From Planctomycetota bacterium (GTDB lineage: Bacteria; Planctomycetota; Phycisphaerae; WQYP01), in contig JAJXZA010000196.1 in the NCBI GenBank assembly GCA_021780285.1, positions 1-5,372 of the forward strand: DNA of 5,372 nt, read 5' to 3'. The notes under the pieces are model-generated. The model was given only the letters and a program-made list of their open reading frames with translations, searched no databases and was not told the origin of the DNA. The translations under genes and the position numbers were made by a program. Below are positions 4,776-5,372 of this stretch, in pieces. Every line of letters starts with the position of its first letter. Position 1 is the stretch's first letter.

Positions 4776-5372
4776 ATGGAGCAACGGATTGTGAAACATG
4801 TTATCGTTGTGCAGCATGTGCCGCCGGAAGGTATCGGCAGCATTGCCCATAGCTTAAAAGCCGCCGACATAAAAGCCCAAACTTGTGAAATCTTCGCCGG
4901 TCATGCCGTGCCGCAGGCCATCAATGGCGCAGCGGGCGTGATCATCATGGGTGGCCCCATGGGCGTGTACGAACAGGACCGCCATCCATTTTTAACCCAT
5001 GAACTCAACTTGCTGCGAAGTGCCCTTGATGCCAACAAACCCATTCTCGGCATTTGTCTGGGGAGCCAGCTTCTGGCTGCGGCCTTAGGCTCGCGTGTAT
5101 ACCCGGGCCGGCAAAAAGAAATTGGCTGGCATGAAGTGAAGCGCAGCGATGCCGCCAAGGCGGATAAACTATTTTCCGACGCACCCGACGCTTTTCAGGC
5201 TTTTCATTGGCATGGTGACGTGTTTGATGTTCCGCACGGAGCGGTGCCGCTGCTATCATCCGAATTAACTTCGTGCCAGGCTTTTCGCTTTGGCGCAGCG
5301 GCCTATGGGCTGCTTTGCCACCTGGAGGTTACGCAAACCACCGTGGCGGCTATGGCTGAAACATTTGGCGAT
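4776..5372 (+). CDS. Class I glutamine amidotransferase, GMP-synthase-like stand-alone type (3' end outside window)
   Basis: The frame is open from ATG 4776 through the last base, giving 199 residues. Class I (triad) glutamine amidotransferases release ammonia from glutamine for transfer to an acceptor. The nucleophile elbow is GICLGSQLLA with Cys94, and His182 and Glu184 in CHLEV complete the triad. Other family marks are QHVPPEG (13-19), IIMGGPMGVYE (56-66, oxyanion side), EIGWHEV (115-121) and FHWHGD (143-148). Stand-alone members usually have about 230-245 residues, so some 30-45 are probably missing. There is no sign yet of a fused synthetase domain, so the acceptor is unknown. Position 180-181 is LC where QF is usual before the His. 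ATG 4776 has GGAG at 4759-4762, a long 13-base spacing. GTG 4791 has GGAG at 4778-4781, nine bases away, and gives the more typical N-terminus (M)KHVIVVQHVP, so the true start may be 4791. It is probably transcribed from its own promoter. Confidence 0.88.
   Translation, partial: MEQRIVKHVIVVQHVPPEGIGSIAHSLKAADIKAQTCEIFAGHAVPQAINGAAGVIIMGGPMGVYEQDRHPFLTHELNLLRSALDANKPILGICLGSQLLAAALGSRVYPGRQKEIGWHEVKRSDAAKADKLFSDAPDAFQAFHWHGDVFDVPHGAVPLLSSELTSCQAFRFGAAAYGLLCHLEVTQTTVAAMAETFGD

Noticed and set aside
4416..4850. Minus-strand 144-residue open frame across the spacer
   Set aside because: It translates the repeat words, is rich in Arg, and overlaps the promoter and the first 75 bases of the well-supported amidotransferase gene. 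Such frames are a known artefact of this kind of repeat.

Overview
This is an ordinary-looking bacterial chromosomal window. It holds three well-supported genes, all on the + strand, and one repeat-rich intergenic spacer. The alanyl-tRNA synthetase has long stretches that, from memory, resemble planctomycete and eukaryotic enzymes: a QKCIRAGGKHNDLDDVG motif-2 region, a GDAFPELKK segment, and an insert just before the zinc-binding CGGTH. The spacer carries the degenerate TCTGCG-type and CTCCGTGTCTCTG-type words I associate with planctomycetes and other environmental bacteria. A planctomycete (perhaps Phycisphaerae-like) or another PVC bacterium is my best guess. It is an inference and cannot be settled from this window.

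Layout. Positions 1-199 are an upstream control region. It has a good extended -10 promoter for alaS and a 7-bp inverted repeat around its -35 element. At the far left edge there may be the first codons of a divergent minus-strand gene. alaS (200-3088) encodes a complete 962-residue alanyl-tRNA synthetase with intact aminoacylation, editing and C-Ala domains. After 39 bases, with no visible terminator, comes a GTG-started 12-helix MFS transporter of the fosmidomycin-resistance (FSR-like) family (3128-4333), probably co-transcribed with alaS. Positions 4334-4775 are non-coding and full of repeats: several inverted repeats, a near-identical direct repeat about 130 bases apart, short TCTGCG units at 9-10 base spacing, and an 18-bp perfect palindrome. 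A second extended -10 element then precedes a class I glutamine amidotransferase gene that runs off the right edge with 199 codons visible.

The genes do not form an obvious pathway. alaS is housekeeping translation. The transporter is probably an exporter of unknown substrate. The amidotransferase is a stand-alone type with a complete Cys-His-Glu triad and unknown acceptor. I see no defence system, mobile-element gene, CRISPR array, tRNA or rRNA. The points most worth a second look are the repeat-rich spacer, the eukaryote-like AlaRS, and the inverted repeat overlapping the alaS promoter.
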